This document shows positions 7,706 through 9,789 of a stretch of 9,789 nt of DNA, in pieces. Position numbers and translations under genes: made by a program. The notes beneath the pieces are model-generated. The model was not told where the DNA came from, searched no databases, and saw only the letters and a list, made by a program, of their open reading frames with translations. Origin of the DNA: Prevotella sp. (GTDB lineage: Bacteria > Bacteroidota > Bacteroidia > Bacteroidales > Dysgonomonadaceae); contig JAISKQ010000240.1 of assembly GCA_031260865.1 (NCBI GenBank), forward strand, positions 1 to 9,789. Direction: 5' to 3'. Positions within the stretch are counted from its first letter, which is position 1, and every line of letters starts with the position of its first letter.

Positions 7706-9244
7706 ATGTCAGAAGATGTTTTTAAGAAAATAGTTTCTCATTGTAAAGAGTATGGTTTTGTCTTTCAGTCCAGTGAGATATATGACGGGCTAAGCGCGGT
7801 CTATGATTACGGACAGATGGGAGTAGAACTGAAAAACAATATCAAAAAATACTGGTGGGACAGTATGGTTTTGTTACACGAAAACGTTGTGGGGATTGAC
7901 TCTGCCATCTTTATGCACCCTACTATATGGAAGGCTTCAGGGCATGTGGACGCGTTCAACGACCCTTTGATTGACAACAAAGACAGCAAAAAACGTTATC
8001 GCGCCGATGTCCTTATCGAAGACTATCTGGCAAAGATTGACGAAAAGATAAATAAAGAAGTAGAAAAGGCGGCCAAAAGATTCGGAGACAGTTTCGATGA
8101 AACCATGTATCGCCAAACTAATCCGCGCGTGCTGGAGAACCAAGCTAAGCGGGATGAAGTACACGCGCGTTTTGCAAAGGCTTTGAATGATTCAAATTTG
8201 GAAGAACTTCGCCAAATTATCATCGATTGCGAGATTGTCGACCCTATCAGCGGAACTCGCAACTGGACAGAGGTTCGTCAGTTCAACCTGATGTTCTCCA
8301 CCGAAATGGGTTCGACAGCCGACGGCGCGATGAAAGTATATCTTCGTCCTGAAACCGCTCAAGGTATTTTTGTAAACTTCCTGAATGTGCAAAAGACCGG
8401 GCGCATGAAGATTCCTTTCGGTATCGCCCAAATAGGGAAAGCCTTCCGCAACGAGATTGTCGCCCGCCAGTTTATTTTCCGTATGCGCGAATTTGAACAA
8501 ATGGAGATGCAGTTCTTTGTTCGTCCGGGAGAAGAGTTGGAATGGTTCGCCAAGTGGAAAGAAACACGCATAAAATGGCATAAGGCTCTTGGATTCGGAG
8601 ATAATAAATATCGTTTCCACGATCATGAAAAACTGGCTCATTACGCTAACGCGGCTACTGATGTGGAATTTGAAATGCCGTTTGGATTTAAAGAAGTGGA
8701 GGGTATTCACTCCCGTACTGATTTTGACTTGAGCAGTCACGAAAAATATTCCGGTAAAAAAATACAATATTTCGATCCAGAACTCAATAAATCATACACG
8801 CCATACGTTATTGAAACATCTATCGGCGTCGATCGTATGTTCCTGTCGGTTATATCCGCGTCATACGCCGAGGAAGTGTTGGAAGATGGCGAAACCCGTG
8901 TGGTACTGCGACTGCCTGCCGCGCTGGCTCCAATAAAACTGGGCGTTTTGCCATTGATAAAGAAAGACGGATTGCCTGAAAAAGCTCGTGAAATTATTGA
9001 TACGTTGAAGTTTGACTTCAAATGCCAATATGACGAAAAAGACAGTATCGGCAAACGCTATCGTCGTCAGGATGCTATCGGCACTCCATATTGTGTGACT
9101 GTCGATCACCAATCATTAGAAGATAATACCGTCACAATCCGTTACCGTGACACCATGGAGCAGGAACGTGTGGCGATAGATAAATTATCGGCAATTATAG
9201 CCGATAAAGTAAGTATGAAAAATTTATTGAAAACAATAGGATAA
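7706..9244 (+). CDS. glyS: Glycine--tRNA ligase, homodimeric (alpha2) class II type
   Basis: The enzyme charges tRNA-Gly with glycine using ATP in the cytoplasm. The 512-residue product shows the eukaryote/archaeal-like single-chain GlyRS pattern, not the separate alpha and beta subunits of many bacteria. It has YDYGQMGVELKNNI with WW (residues 33-51), RPETAQGIF (214-222), motif 2 starting FRNEI (247-251), motif 3 GVDR (374-377), and a C-terminal anticodon-binding domain from about residue 408. The segment at about 85-195, between the first catalytic elements, is rich in charged residues. The frame is open up to ATG 7643, which would add 21 residues (MVLNTVCRLH...) not typical of the family. 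ATG 7706 is preceded by AAAGGG and gives the expected N-terminus, MSEDVFKKIVSHCKEYGFVF. The FKBP lipoprotein gene follows after 36 bp, probably in the same transcript. Confidence 0.96.
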   Translation: MSEDVFKKIVSHCKEYGFVFQSSEIYDGLSAVYDYGQMGVELKNNIKKYWWDSMVLLHENVVGIDSAIFMHPTIWKASGHVDAFNDPLIDNKDSKKRYRADVLIEDYLAKIDEKINKEVEKAAKRFGDSFDETMYRQTNPRVLENQAKRDEVHARFAKALNDSNLEELRQIIIDCEIVDPISGTRNWTEVRQFNLMFSTEMGSTADGAMKVYLRPETAQGIFVNFLNVQKTGRMKIPFGIAQIGKAFRNEIVARQFIFRMREFEQMEMQFFVRPGEELEWFAKWKETRIKWHKALGFGDNKYRFHDHEKLAHYANAATDVEFEMPFGFKEVEGIHSRTDFDLSSHEKYSGKKIQYFDPELNKSYTPYVIETSIGVDRMFLSVISASYAEEVLEDGETRVVLRLPAALAPIKLGVLPLIKKDGLPEKAREIIDTLKFDFKCQYDEKDSIGKRYRRQDAIGTPYCVTVDHQSLEDNTVTIRYRDTMEQERVAIDKLSAIIADKVSMKNLLKTIG

Positions 9245-9280
9245 TAAAAAAATCCAGGGACTTAACCCATAACTGAAAAT

Positions 9281-9789
9281 ATGAATAAAAAATTAGTTGC
9301 TTTTGTCGTTGCATTTTGCGCGATAATATCTTTCAATTCTTGCATCAATGATGATGACAACAACACGGTAAGTGAAGAATGGAAGGCATACAATGATAAA
9401 CAGATAAGAGAAACTTCTTCCAATACCGAATATACATCACTCAAATCGGAAAGTGAAAATGGCAGCGTGTACTGGAAGTCTATTGATGATTTTGTCACAC
9501 AATCTGTGGATGGTACAATCACAGATGACAGGAAGCCTATTTTTTCCGATAGTATCTCCATGAGATATGAGGGCTGGTATTATAGACTGGATGGTACAAA
9601 ATATACATTTGATTCGACGGAAGGCGACAGGAATGGCATCCCTTCTAAAATCAGGGTCAATCAACTTATCGACGGGTTTAACACAAAGATTCAGGATATG
9701 AAGATAGACCAGCAAGTTGAAGTTTGTATCCCTTATATGCTTGGTTATGGCATTAATGGTATGTATAGCGGCACTACACAAGTGATTCC
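9281..9789 (+). CDS. FKBP-type peptidyl-prolyl isomerase-like lipoprotein, 3' end outside window
   Basis: 169 codons are visible. Residues 1-20 form a lipoprotein signal peptide, and C21 is the likely lipidated cysteine (FNSC, a relaxed lipobox). INDDDNN follows the cysteine and resembles the acidic export signal that sends Bacteroidetes lipoproteins to the cell surface. A mature linker leads to an FKBP domain from about residue 88: SMRYEGWYY (Y96), YTFDST (F110, D111), NQLIDGF (L129, I130), VCIPYMLGYG (Y156). Compared with FKBP12, the pocket tryptophan is replaced by F133. Isomerase folding activity is therefore plausible but not certain, and a pure chaperone or binding role is possible. No terminator separates it from glyS, so co-transcription is likely. 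Start ATG 9281 lies in an A-rich context. Confidence 0.8.
   Translation, partial: MNKKLVAFVVAFCAIISFNSCINDDDNNTVSEEWKAYNDKQIRETSSNTEYTSLKSESENGSVYWKSIDDFVTQSVDGTITDDRKPIFSDSISMRYEGWYYRLDGTKYTFDSTEGDRNGIPSKIRVNQLIDGFNTKIQDMKIDQQVEVCIPYMLGYGINGMYSGTTQVI

Noticed and set aside
9257..9268. GGG-ACTTAA-CCC hairpin between glyS and the FKBP gene as a terminator
   Set aside because: The three-base-pair stem is too weak and no T-run follows.

Overview
The window looks like ordinary chromosomal core sequence from a member of the Bacteroidales (Bacteroides, Parabacteroides or Dysgonomonas type). The reasons are a PorX-type REC-PglZ response regulator, a carboxypeptidase-regulatory/plug/beta-barrel outer-membrane protein, a lipoprotein with acidic residues just after the lipobox cysteine, and promoter boxes of the Bacteroidetes TAnnTTTG type instead of a TATAAT box. 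The DNA is moderately AT-rich. I found no insertion sequence, phage gene, CRISPR array, tRNA or rRNA.

Layout. Positions 1-2399 (minus) hold a nearly complete ftsK, a DNA translocase cut at the window edge inside its C-terminal gamma domain. Positions 2400-2753 are intergenic: a candidate ftsK promoter, a decayed fragment of a small winged-helix regulator (2511-2678), then a porX promoter box followed by an inverted repeat. porX (2754-4298, plus) is followed by tsaE (4347-4763, plus), which has its own well-formed -7 box. tsaE converges on a large outer-membrane beta-barrel gene (4760-7462, minus), and the two stop codons share four bases. A 243-bp divergent intergenic stretch (7463-7705) carries candidate promoters for both flanking genes and a hairpin in the leader of the next gene. 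glyS (7706-9244, plus) encodes glycyl-tRNA synthetase. It is followed after 36 bp by a lipoprotein of the FKBP peptidyl-prolyl isomerase family (9281 onward, plus) that runs off the right edge.

Functionally this is a mixture of chromosome segregation (FtsK), translation (TsaE for the t6A tRNA modification, GlyS for tRNA charging), envelope control (PorX) and envelope proteins (beta-barrel, FKBP lipoprotein). Only glyS with the FKBP gene, and possibly porX with tsaE, look like co-transcribed pairs. No new multi-gene system is evident. The points most worth a second look are the dyad at the predicted porX start site, the hairpin in the glyS leader, the regulator remnant, the recent in-frame 21-bp duplication in ftsK, and the overlapping convergent stops.
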